From the NCBI GenBank assembly GCA_001599975.1, contig BCIO01000001.1:4399631-4463630 (forward strand): a DNA stretch of 64,000 nt, written 5' to 3'. The notes under the pieces are model-generated. The model searched no databases. It had not been told where the DNA came from and saw nothing but the letters and a program-made list of their open reading frames with translations. The DNA is from Cystobasidiopsis lactophilus (Eukaryota; Basidiomycota; Agaricostilbomycetes; Agaricostilbales; Chionosphaeraceae). The position numbers and the translations under genes were made by a program. Numbering within the stretch: position 1 is the first letter of the stretch; every line of letters starts with the position of its first letter. Positions 45,199 to 55,337 of this stretch are shown piece after piece.

Positions 45199-45651
45199 TG
45201 GGTTCCGCTCAGCTCTGGTCGCTCGGGAGCAGGCTTGCGCTTGAGCCATGACTTGCGCCTCTGCCTTGCTGCTTGCTGCTGCTACTGGTTGCCCTCTTAG
45301 ATCATTCTATAGCATTGAGCTAGCCCGCTGAACATGTCCAGAGACCGCCTCGACCGCAGCTCATGCCGCCCTGCACTCGCTCTCGAGCCGCCCATGCCCA
45401 AAGTCCAAGGCGCCACTTGATTTGCGAATCTGCCAAAGTCACGACCTCCAGCAAGTATCTGTGATCTCTTCAGCCAGTCCAAATACCAAGTCGAGCCTCC
45501 TCCGACGTGGAATTAAGAGAGGGCCATTTCGATGCAGACCGACCTCTTTGCCATTTCAGCTCGAGCCGTCAGCCTCCACAGGCCTGCTCTTGATCCTGCT
45601 CATCCATTCAAGGGCTCCCTCGCTGGTCGACCTAAAGCCCCTTGAAACAAG
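45199..45651. other. divergent intergenic region
   Basis: About 450 nt between VPS68 and the aspartic protease gene, holding both promoters. No gene is recognised. Confidence 0.5.
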
Positions 45652-47630
45652 ATGCAGTGGCTCCTCTTAACTCTCACGCTGGTCGTTTCCCAAGCTCTGG
45701 CAGCTTCCCTCCCTGCCTCCCCCTCTCCCGCCACCCCGATGCCTCCAAGCGATACAGCTGAGAACGTCACTTCTGGCTTCGCCGTTCCCTTGACCAAGAT
45801 CCGCCTGCAAAAGGTCACCGGCGTGTTCGACCCCGAGGTCTTCCAAGAGCACCTCAACCTGCTCAGCGCCAAGTACGCCCAGAACGAGCTCAACTACTTT
45901 CGGAACACCGGCCGGCGCATCTTTGGCGGCGGCGACCTGAACCAGTCCGAGCTGCAAGAAATGGTCGCTTCCGCCTCCTCCTCGTCCTCGGCGTCTTACT
46001 TCTCAGCTTCGACTTCGGCCTCGTCCAGTGTGGCGTCGGCCAGCGCGTCGACTTTGAAGAGAAGGCAATACCTCCCCATCACCAGCCAGCAAGGCCTAAT
46101 GTGGACGGGCGAAGTGACCATCGGCTCGCCCTCGACCAGTGCCGTGGAGCAGACGTTCAAGATCGACTTTGACACCGGCTCGGCGGACCTCTGGGTGCCT
46201 TCCTCCACTTGCGACCCGAAGCAATGCGGCACCCACAACCGGTTCGACGCTGGCAAGTCGACCACGGCGCTGCAGACCAATCGGGATTTTGCAATGTGCG
46301 GTTTTGCTCTCTACCGCATCAGTCCAGCTCTGATTCGCAAGGGAGGTCGAACTCACAGATCTTATGCGGACGGTTCCAGGACTTCTGGAAAGTCAGTGGT
46401 GGACACCGTTGAGGTCGCTTCTTTACATGCCAAAGCGTGAGTTCTGGCCGCTTCTTTCCAGACCAAGACCGCGCCTGATGACTCGAACAATGTCACACAG
46501 GCAAACGTTCGCGCAAGTCACCTCGGCCTCGTCTTCGTTCGTGGATGACCCAGAGGACGGCATTATGGGCATGAGCTTCCAGACCATCTCCCAGCTCGAC
46601 GAGCCGCCTTTCTTCAACACGGTGAGCTGGCGCCTCTTACCTCAGCAACTTGCGCTCGTGCTGAAGCCTTTACCGCGTGTCTTACAGCTGGTCAATCAGA
46701 ACCAAGTGCCCAGGACCATGTTTGCGTTCCGGCTGGCCGAGGACAACGCCGAGCTGTACCTCGGCGGCGTCAACCCTACTAAGTTCGTCTCTGTCTACCT
46801 TTCATCTGAGAGCGAGATCTGGTGATGACGAGAGAAGGACAGATATGCTGGCACCGTTTCGTGGACGCCCGTCAATTCGGATGCGTGAGTTCGGCTCTTC
46901 CCTCAAGCTCCTTTGTACTTACAACTTGAGCCTCCCGCAGATATTGGAGTGTCCCCGGCTACGCTCAAATTGGCGGCAAGAACGTGCTCAGCAACTCGTT
47001 CATCATGGACACAGTTCGTTTCGCTTCCTCTCCTTGTGACCTTTTGATCTAGATCTGACTGAGGAGCAACAGGGCTCGACGCTCATGATCGCTCCCAAGA
47101 AAGAGGCGGCTCGGTTCTGGAAGGCGGTGCCTGGCTCCAAGCCTTGCCCAGGCTACGACGGCTACTTCACCTATCCATGCAAGGCGCCTCCGCAAGTGTC
47201 GTTCAGCTTCTCAGGCCGTTCTTGGGGCGTGCCTTCAGCCAACCTCAACCTGGGAGCGGTGCGTCCCGCCTGCCAAGTTTTGCTTGATCGCAGCTGAGAT
47301 CGGGCTGCGCCACCCAGTTTGACAGCAAGAACTGCGTGGGAGCGGTCATTGGCGCCGAACTGGGAGTGCCAAGTTGGATCATGGGAGATGGTGCGTTTGG
47401 TTGTCTGTGCTTTTGACGAGGAGCTCATGTCTTCCCACTCAGCGTTCCTCTTGGGAGTGTAGTAAGTCAATATCTAAGGAGTCAGTCACTGTGCAGCTTC
47501 CCCAACCCTTATTGCCCTACAGTTCTGTTTACGACACTGTACGTTCAATGCATTGCGTTTGTCTTTGTTGGTCGCCGGCTGATGGAGGAAGTAGGGCAAG
47601 AAGCAAGTGGGGCTGGCTACTGTTGTTTGA
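45652..47630 (+). CDS. secreted pepsin-like aspartic protease
   Basis: Eleven exons give 463 aa. Signal peptide MQWLLLTLTLVVSQALAAS, a propeptide of roughly 100 residues with a Ser/Ala-rich stretch and a dibasic site (TLKRRQYLPI), then the A1 fold. Both catalytic Asp motifs are present: FKIDFDTGSADLWVP and SFIMDTGSTLMIAP, the latter split by an intron (47014-47072) between DT and GST. Flap region: ISYADGSRTSGKSVVD. Further: DPEDGIMGMSFQ, MGDAFLLGVYSVYDTGKKQVGLA. No GPI or TM tail, so it is likely released. Other introns: 46296-46358, 46437-46500, 46622-46687, 46787-46837, 46885-46940, 47259-47317, 47391-47442, 47462-47522, 47539-47594. The 16-nt exon 47523-47538 encodes SVYDT with one base carried over from the exon before. 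Confidence 0.9.
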
Positions 47631-48111
47631 CGGCCAAGATACAAGAAGACGACCTGTTTGCTGGTATAACTTTCTTTGATGGTATTCAATGTACGAGATG
47701 GATGTGAAACAACAAGTTGCTGCGCAAGTTCTTGCTGGCGGTGGCAAACAATGCGTGTTGTACAAGAAAGGATAGAGAGTGCAAACTGTACAACTCTAGG
47801 GGTATACGAGAGAGTATGTGTAAGGGCAACCTAATTGACCTTGGGCGCTTGTCTCTCGGCCTTCATGCTGGGCATGAAGCGGCGGCGCCGAACAAGAATC
47901 TCCTCCATGGCTTTATCGTGGGCCTCGCCATCTGGTCCATGATTGACTATTGCCTTCCGTATAAGATCGAAGCTGATAGAGAAATGGACTTCCGTGTGCT
48001 TTTCGGTGTGTTCAATGCGTTCGATGTGTTCGATGCAGACGTGCGAAAGGCTCGCGTAGACGCCGCGCTGACTCAAATGCGTGTACGTATCTGGATGCTG
48101 TAGGGCATCCA
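47631..48111. other. convergent intergenic region
   Basis: About 480 nt between two convergent genes. A minus-strand frame (47831-48112) continues directly after the RG-rich gene's stop in another frame and could be a further exon of it, but no in-frame splice was found. Confidence 0.4.
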
Positions 48112-49572
48112 TCAGGTCGCTGCCAACACAGCTGAATGTTGGTTACGAACTTTTCGGGCCAAATATTTGATGAGCACATGGCACCATTCCTTTGGACCTC
48201 TGGACAAGCCTTCCTTCTGTTCATCCTTGGTGCCAGAAGGGAAGCGAACGGACAAAGTGACAGGAGGCCGATTCGTCCCACCGGAAATTTCCGACATATC
48301 TTGGGGAGCCTCCTGCCAGTCGCGAAGTCCAAGTCTGTCCTTTTGCTCTATGCCGGAAATCTGGCGCTGAACGTGCTGTGCCATAGTTTGGCCGGAAAGG
48401 GGTCGCAAGTAGTTCAGGTCGTAGTACTTTCGCTGAAGGAGCGGACCGAGAAAGAACGCGAACTTCAACACCGCATTTTGGTATTGGGATGGACCGACGA
48501 TTGCCGCGATATCGAACGAGGCAGAGTCCGACACATGCTCAAGAATCTGATATTCGGGATGCTGTTTGTTCCAAGTGGCGACGAAAAGGATGAGGATTTC
48601 GCAGATCGATTCGAAGTTTCGCTCCTGAGTAGGCAGTTCCAGCCCGATCTTCGAGTAGCTCGGGTGCCAAAATCCCATCGACCTAGCAATCTCGAAGAAA
48701 AAGGCGTGTTCTGAGGCGCCAACGCTACCATCGGCCATGTGTCTCTTCTACATTCTTCCTTGAGTCGAGTGCGCAGGACAGCGCTGAAAGAAAACTCACG
48801 CGAGACACTTCGAAGCGAACAAACGGACTCTCTGATTGAGGTCCAATTTTGTCACCCACGTGGCGGACGGTCCAGCTGCCATTGGTGACTTGCTTTTCGC
48901 TGAACGTGTAGCTGAAGTATTTTCCAGGCCACCACGACCCGTTCAAAGGCACTCTCTCCGAGAAGAAGGTTTTCAAATCCTCGAGACCGAAGGTGCTGCC
49001 ATAGAAGACTCCCCTGTCGGTGACTTCAACCAATCTGACGCCACTTTTGCCGAAGGGGACGCCGAAGAAAGCCGAATCCAAACCCAAGCAGAGCGCTCCG
49101 GTCTTGCTGGTGCCATCATGAGGACCCTATAGGAGCTTTAGAAGCGTAAAGCGGCGACTAGTTGAAATCTCACGATACTAAGCAAATCGAGGTCGGTCAC
49201 AACGTGCTTGGCTATAGTCTTTTCCAAGAGTGCCTGGCGTTCATTTTCTTGTTCGAGTTGTGGCCGGTATGGATGTCTGATAATCTGTAACTTGGGGTCG
49301 GAATGAGATCCTTCGCCACCAGCGCCACCGGCGGGGCTTTCGGTAGGAGAGAAGCCTCCTCGAGCATTCCCTCGACCTCTGGCAGGTCCACCTCCTCTGT
49401 TGCCTCGACCTCGTGGAGGACAGGTATTGGCGGCAGGTTGAAGTGGTGCAGGGTTCAACATCGGTGCGCCACCGCCACGACCTCCCGGAGCCTGAGGTCC
49501 CGAACGTCCTCCGCGCGCACGCCCACGTCCTCTTAGGCCGCCACGTGGGTTTCCTCTGGTAGGGTCGTTCAT
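48112..49572 (-). CDS. hypothetical protein with RG-rich N-terminus, 453 aa
   Basis: Three exons (introns 49173-49127, 48799-48748) give 453 aa if the frame stops at 48112. The first 75 residues are rich in Arg-Gly (RGGLRGRGRARGG, GRGGGAP, RGRGNRGGGPARGRG), a typical RNA-binding and arginine-methylation region. The remaining 370 residues look globular (GVRLVEVTDRGVFYGSTF, SWWPGKYFSYTFSEKQ, EHAFFFEIARSMGFWHPSY, VLKFAFFLGPLLQRKYYDL) but match no domain I know. Argonaute proteins have similar N-termini, but I see no PAZ or PIWI motif. A 3' continuation in another frame is possible. Confidence 0.5.
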
Positions 49573-50225
49573 GACAAGCCGTGGTAGTTGAGGAGAAGAC
49601 CAAAAGGGGGGCGACCGTTGCAGGAACTGGCTTGCCAAGTGTTTCGAGAGTTACAGGTACGCCTTCCATTGAGGGGTATACAAAGGGACTTGGAGAGCAG
49701 TCATAGAACCATCAAACAAGAGGTGGACCCATTGCTCCCCGGGCCGAGAGGAGGCCAAGGCAAACGCAGCTGGCATTGGAACAACGAAAGCAAATTCCAG
49801 AATTTGCATAAGCCAAATCCAGGAATTGCACAAGACAGCTTCTCGTCACAAACTGTAGAAACAGTCGTTCTCTGAACACCTTCGTGTGTTACGATGCCTG
49901 GAGCGCGTATTCCTGGTTGTTTCAAGAGCAGAGCCGAGGACGTGGTCTCGTACACTCGTACAGGAATGCATGTCTTCGAAGAACATACACAAGCAGACCG
50001 TCCTGGACGTGACGAGCATGTTGCACAACTGGAGTGGCTGTATCAAACCTGCAGGATTGGAGGCACAGAATCTGGCACGCCGCACGAAAGCACTGGCAGC
50101 AGCTGGGGCCGAAATTCGGACGGAATGCGGCGTAGTTCGAGACCGGCTTTGGTCTTCCATGGTGTCTGCACAATGAAGACTGCCGCACGTCGATGAAGAG
50201 CAAGACAGAGGGCGCGCAGCCTTGC
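49573..50225. other. intergenic, no convincing gene
   Basis: About 650 nt upstream of the I1 flank repeat. Overlapping short frames exist on both strands but none has a conserved motif or good splice structure. Confidence 0.4.
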
Positions 50226-50765
50226 GATCGAGAAAATTGGCCGACCAGGCGTGACCGGCGCTTTTCCACAGTCTGCCACATTTCGAGCTGTTTCCTCTCA
50301 TCCCGGACTCTGTGAATGCTTATATTGTCTGAAAAAGGTGCTACCTGTGACTCTGCTGCTGCTCGGGATGCCCAAAGCGACTCGCCGCTGCACCAAAATG
50401 CGTTCCCTGCTTCCCGTCTTTGTGCGGCACTGCCCAAAGCCTGCCTGCCTTCCGCGCGAGGCCTGTTGTTGCTCTCCGACGACCATCAGTCTAACGACGG
50501 CTTAAACCCACGAACGATAAAGGAAGAAGGCCATTCTGCTGCTCGGTGCGCCTCCCTAGCTGTTTGGGGGTTGCCTTCGCAAGGCCGACGCCTTCCTGCC
50601 CACAAAGGTTCCCTCAACGCCCATCTAGGATTTGGTCGCTCTTGCAGTGTCCTCACGACGTGCAACCCACCAGTCGGGCTCAAGAAGCCTTCCCAAACCT
50701 CTCAAGAAGGCAAACGACGCCCCAAGCGCTCCGCTCCCTGAAACCCTCGCTCTTGCTCGTCTAAA
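50226..50765. repeat. near-identical 5' flank repeat, copy 1 (upstream of I1)
   Basis: About 540 nt almost identical (roughly 95% or better by eye) to 52723-53265. Both copies end at the start codon of an I-family gene, so they cover the promoter and 5' leader. The downstream coding sequences are much more diverged. Confidence 0.95.
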
Positions 50766-52396
50766 ATGCCCACCGCAACGCTCGCTTGGTCTCTTCTGCA
50801 CCGTTTTCTGCGGTTGTTTTTCACCTACGACATGAAGATGGACGGCATGAGCGACGTTCGCCTCCCCACTCCCCGTACCACAGATCTGCGCAAATTTGTG
50901 GCCGATTTGACATACAACAAAACCGAAGAAGCCATGGAGCAACTGAAAGGCTCCGATCCTGAGCATATGGCAAACGAGGATGCCTTGATTGCTCTGTGGG
51001 CTGACAGTAAAGTTGTCGAGATTAGACACAAAAGTGCGTCCACCTTACTCTCGACTATCTTATTGGCCTCATGTAAACCATGTACCAGAACAAAAGACGA
51101 ACTTCAAACATGAGTACCTTTTGGTGAAGGTCACTGCACCGCTGCAGCTCAGGTCTCTCGGAACTCGGACTTTTCGGGTCGAGCGCGATCAGCCACCCCC
51201 AGAGCCTCCTGCGGTCCTCACAAGCTCCACAACCGTCCTCCAGGAGATGGGGAGGTCATCTGTATCTTCGGCGCAATTGTTTCGCGGTTCTCGGGCTGTC
51301 GACAAGATCACCTGCTTGACCGCAGAAGACGCTGGCGGGGCCGACACCGACACAAACCTTTGTCATCTCGACTTCCGCAAGGGCCGTGCCCCCTCTTTGC
51401 TCGACGTCATATCTGTTGCGTCCGTGGTATCAGCCCAAGCTCCAGTCTACCACATCCGGCGCTTTATGTGTTACTGGTGCGTGTCCAAACTTGTCTCGAC
51501 CTGCTGAAGCGAAGTGTAGCTTACTTGCCTGTGCAGGTATGCCTTGGTGTGAGTATGACCGTATATGGCTCTCTCCTGAGCTGAGGCAACTCCATCCCAG
51601 TATCTACTTCGTCTTTGAAGACCCCAATGGGCCTTGGAAAGGGACGCATATTCCAGACAAAGCGAAGTTTTACAAGCGTGGCCGCCTGTTCAAGCTTTAC
51701 TGGGTTAACCGCTCCTTGCGACTCCTCCGATTCGACCGCAAAGTCGTCCTTTCGACCGTCAAGCTTTCAAACAAAAAACAACAAGCACTCACAGAAGAGA
51801 ACTATCCGAATGACGGCCCAGTGGACGACCTTCAGAATCCCGAAGTCTTGATTTCTGCCGCCGTTTCGGATGACCTTGGTCTGAACATCTACGATGCTAC
51901 AACTCCGCCTACCGATCTTGACGCAGCTCTGTCTCTCCGTACGCTCAATAAAGATGGCCGACGGCTTGTTGCCACCATACAGCGCTTCTGTCAAGCGGAT
52001 GGCATAGCACTCAGGTCAGCTATGCGTGAGAAAGTCCAGGAGCGCAAGCAGGCCCGGGAAGGGCTCAAGAACCAAGAGCAACTAGCTCAGAAGGACGAAG
52101 AGCTAGCCAAGATGAAGGTGGAACTGGTGCGGGTGGAGGAAGAGAGGGGGGCAGCCGAGCGAGAGGTTGCAGCTCTTCGGGCACAGCTTGCTTTGGGCCA
52201 GGGCCATCAAGGAATGTCGACGCCTGCCTCCAAGGATGTATGTGCACCTCTGTTTTTCGACAACGCATCTAACGACAGACGTGGACAGACTACCGATCGT
52301 GACATCGCTCCCGCTCCCACTACCGAGTTCTTTCCTTCCCGTCAGCTCAATGCTACCCAATTTCTGATGGGTCGTTCTTTGCAGCGTCTGACCTGA
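50766..52396 (+). CDS. I-family protein I1: unknown, C-terminal coiled coil
   Basis: Exons 50766-51033, 51089-51476, 51537-51548 (12 nt) and 51601 onward. The frame is open to 52396 (487 aa); a possible intron at 52238-52278 would end the protein at 52302 (442 aa), and I2 and I3 have an intron at the matching place. I do not recognise the family. Shared core segments: FKHEYLLVKVTAP, LGTRTFRVERDQ, LCHLDF...APSLLDVISVASVVS, CYWYALVIYFVFEDPNGPW, RLFKLYWVNRSLRLLRFD, then a long heptad-like coiled coil (KDEELAKMKVELVRVEEE). No signal peptide or TM is evident, so it is probably intracellular. Its 5' flank duplicates that of I2. Confidence 0.62.
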
Positions 52397-52722
52397 GGTG
52401 GAAGCAACCAAGGAGGTCATCTAGACGAGGTGTGTCGATTCACCAACCCTGACCATGCGGTCTCAATCCTCTTCGCAGAACCTCTGCCAAAGACGCCTAT
52501 ACAGCCTCATTCACTTCCCCTTCTTTGCAACAACAATCCCAACGATATTGCACTTAAAGCGTATCACTTTTCCAACTCACGCCACCTCACGAGCAACCCA
52601 CAGCAAGCGCCGGCCAAGTTATCGCATTGTACATCCTACTCCAGAATGAAACGCAAATGCTATCTCTCCTGATCGCACCGTCCCTAGTCCGCAGGCCAGT
52701 AAAGGAAGTGAACGAGTGCAGT
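52397..52722. other. intergenic between I1 and the I2 flank repeat
   Basis: About 325 nt. A 32-nt stretch near 52626-52657 recurs near 55210-55246, downstream of I2, as if the 3' flank was duplicated with the gene. Confidence 0.5.
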
Positions 52723-53265
52723 GATCGACGAAACTTGCCGACTAGGCGTGACCGGCGCTTTTCCACAATTTGCCACATTTCGAGCTGTTTCCTCCCATCC
52801 CGGACTCTATATGAATGCTTATATTGTCTGAACAAGGTGCTACCTGTGATCCTGCTGCTGCTCCGGATGCCCAAAGCGACTCGCCGCTGCACCAAAATGC
52901 CTTCCCTGCTTCCCGTCTTTGTGCGGCACTGCCCAAAGCCTGCCTGCCTTCCGCGCGAGGCCTGTTGTTGCTCTCCGACGACCATCTCTCTTAACGACGG
53001 CTTAAACCCACGAACGATAAAGGAAGAAGGCCATTCTGCTGCTCGGTGGGCCTCCCTAGCTGTTTGAGGGTTCCCTTCGCAAGGCCGACGCCTTCCTGCC
53101 CACAAAGGTTCCCTCAACGCCCATCTACGATTTGGTCGTTCTTGCAGTGTCCTCACGACGTGCAACCCACCAGTCGGGCTCAAGAAGCCTTCCCAAACCT
53201 CTCAAGAAGGCAAACGACGCCCCAAGCGCTCCGCTCCCTGAAACCCTCGCTCTTGCTCCTCGACG
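52723..53265. repeat. near-identical 5' flank repeat, copy 2 (upstream of I2)
   Basis: Partner of 50226-50765. Ends at the ATG of I2. Confidence 0.95.
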
Positions 53266-54962
53266 ATGCCAGCAAAGCGCTTTTTTCTTGTTGTCCTTGG
53301 TCGCATCCTCCGAGTTTTCTCCAAGCGCGATATTCCAATGACCTATGGACAGGATGTGCGGATTGTAGGTGGGAAAGGCGGAACTGACCCCACGAATTTG
53401 CACAACGATGTGGCAAACCTTATAATCAACACACACCAGCTCGTACACCTAGACGAGTCAGAGCGGCTTCTGGTCAAGGATGCCCACGCATTGATTGCGC
53501 TTTGGACCGAGAGCAAGGTCACACGCATCGAGCACCGGAGTGGGTGGCACACTCTCCTTTTCTACTGAATGGTGTTGATGCCGGCTGAAACAGAGCAAAG
53601 AACGAAGTTAGTGTCCTGATTACTTTCTAGCTTCCAGGGCTTGACGATGTGCAGTTGGGGTCACGAATACCTGCTTCTTCAAATCGAGCCGCCACCACAG
53701 TTCCAATCTCTCGGAGCTCGGTACTTCGCACTTGAACGCTGCCCCTTGAAGAAATCTAGCCCTGCAAACCCAGACGAAGAAGACAAACGCAACAACTTAC
53801 AAAGGGCAGCGGACAGGTCATCAGACGTCTGCTCCGACCTGTTTCGGTGTCTCTCCAGATGCGAAGCGGAGGACCACTTCGGCTGTCTCGATTCCACAGA
53901 CTACATGAACGCCATGAAAGACCATAGTCTTTGCCACTTAGACTTTCCCAACAAAGATGCGCGCCCATCATTCCTTGACGTTGTCTCTGTGGCACATGTG
54001 GTGTCGGAGGCGGCAAAAATGTATTCGGTCCGCCATTGCTCGTGCTATTGGCGAGCGAAGTGCCTTCCCTATCACCTCGACAGCGCTTACCGACTCGTGT
54101 AGGTACGCTTTGGTGTAAGTAGCTGGAATGCCGAAACACGCGCCCTTTCATAACGACACTGAACTGCAGTGTCTACTTCCTCTTTGCCGACCCCAAAGGC
54201 CCCTGGGGCAGCAGCGCGATCGACATCAAGGGCCTGGACTTTAGCCACCGATCCCGCCTGTTTGGTCGATACTGGATCAGCAGCTCCTTGCGACTCCTCA
54301 TCTTTGACCACAAATGGCTTAGACAAGGCTCCAAGCTCTCCAAGAAGGAGCTCGAAGGAATCGAAAGCCACTTTCCGAATGACTCGCCTCTCGAAGAGCC
54401 CCTAGCACAGCAGATCTTGGTCACCTCGACCACTTCAGAGGATCCTGCTTACTCGATTTACGACAACACTAGTGCGCCACCAACAGAACGATCAAAATTC
54501 TCTGTCAAGCAACTCACCAAAGAAGGCGCCGCATTGATCAGCGCCCTTCGGATCGATTGGAAGGCGGATCGGGCCAAGCTTCTAGCATCAATGGAGGCCG
54601 AAGCAAAGAAGCGAGGCGACCAAACTTTGAAGGAGGAAGCGCAAGCCGAAGCGGTGCGAGAGAGGCAGAAGGCAGCAGAGGCAGAGGCGAGCCGTCAAGC
54701 TCTGGAGGCCGAAAATGCGGCCCTGCGTGCACAGCTTGAAGCCCTGGGCACCCATCCGGCTGTATCAGCTTCTGTCTCACAATTGGTATGCGTTGCCTTT
54801 CTCATTTGCGTTCCTTGCTATATTTGTGGTCAGAGCGCCGGTGGCGCGACGATTCTGGCTCCCAGCACTAAGTTGGTTAAATTCTCGCTACGCCTTTATT
54901 TCGATGCTAACGAACAAATTGTCACAGTCAAGATACGCGAGCATCGAAGCTTTTGCGACTAG
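53266..54962 (+). CDS. I-family protein I2: unknown, C-terminal coiled coil
   Basis: Starts MPAKRFFLVVLGRILRVF, directly after the flank repeat. Core segments match I1 and I3: GHEYLLLQIEPPP, GARYFALERCP, LCHLDFPNKDARPSFLDVV, CYWYALVVYFLFADPKGPW, RLFGRYWISSSLRLLIFD, then a coiled coil rich in Glu/Ala/Lys (AEAVRERQKAAEAEASRQ). The 12-nt exon is at 54103-54114. The intron before it (54051-54102) needs a GC donor (GCGAGC) where I1 and I3 have GT. An intron at 54786-54833 is likely. The junction between exon 1 (to about 53540) and exon 2 (from about 53640) could not be placed in frame with confidence, so either a longer intron or damage is possible there. Confidence 0.55.
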
Positions 54963-55337
54963 TGCGCCCGGCAAAATGATGTGCGTGTTAACTCAGTTAC
55001 ATCGAGGCCTTCGCTTTGCACTGAAATTGCCACTGTCAAGCTGCCAGCGTCACCTCATCATCATGCACTGAAGCTTCTAGACTCTTGGTAATGGGACTCT
55101 CCTGATTGAATGCGCAAAGCCCATCTCGATATACGTACGCCACCCCACGGCTTCTCAAAGACAACCTTTATCACTCCTTTCAGCGGCGTAGGCAAGATAT
55201 CCCGCAGTGATTGTACATCCTACTCCAGACAGAATGAAACGCAAACTTTATCCCGTACTACTGAAGGCGCCATCAATACGTTCACCGCCAGCAGGCAACG
55301 TCCAAGAGCAGGAAAGTCATAAGTGCGGATGAAAATT
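54963..55337. other. convergent intergenic region
   Basis: About 375 nt between I2 and eIF3b. Contains the second copy (55210-55246) of a short I-family 3' flank motif. Confidence 0.45.

Noticed and set aside
49138-49638. RG-rich frame considered as the N-terminus of an Argonaute
   Set aside because: Downstream exons show no PAZ or PIWI motifs, and the total length is too short.
49846-50437. Overlapping minus-strand frames upstream of I1
   Set aside because: They lie largely within or beside the 5' flank repeat, show no conserved motif, and the matching frames in the second repeat copy differ.
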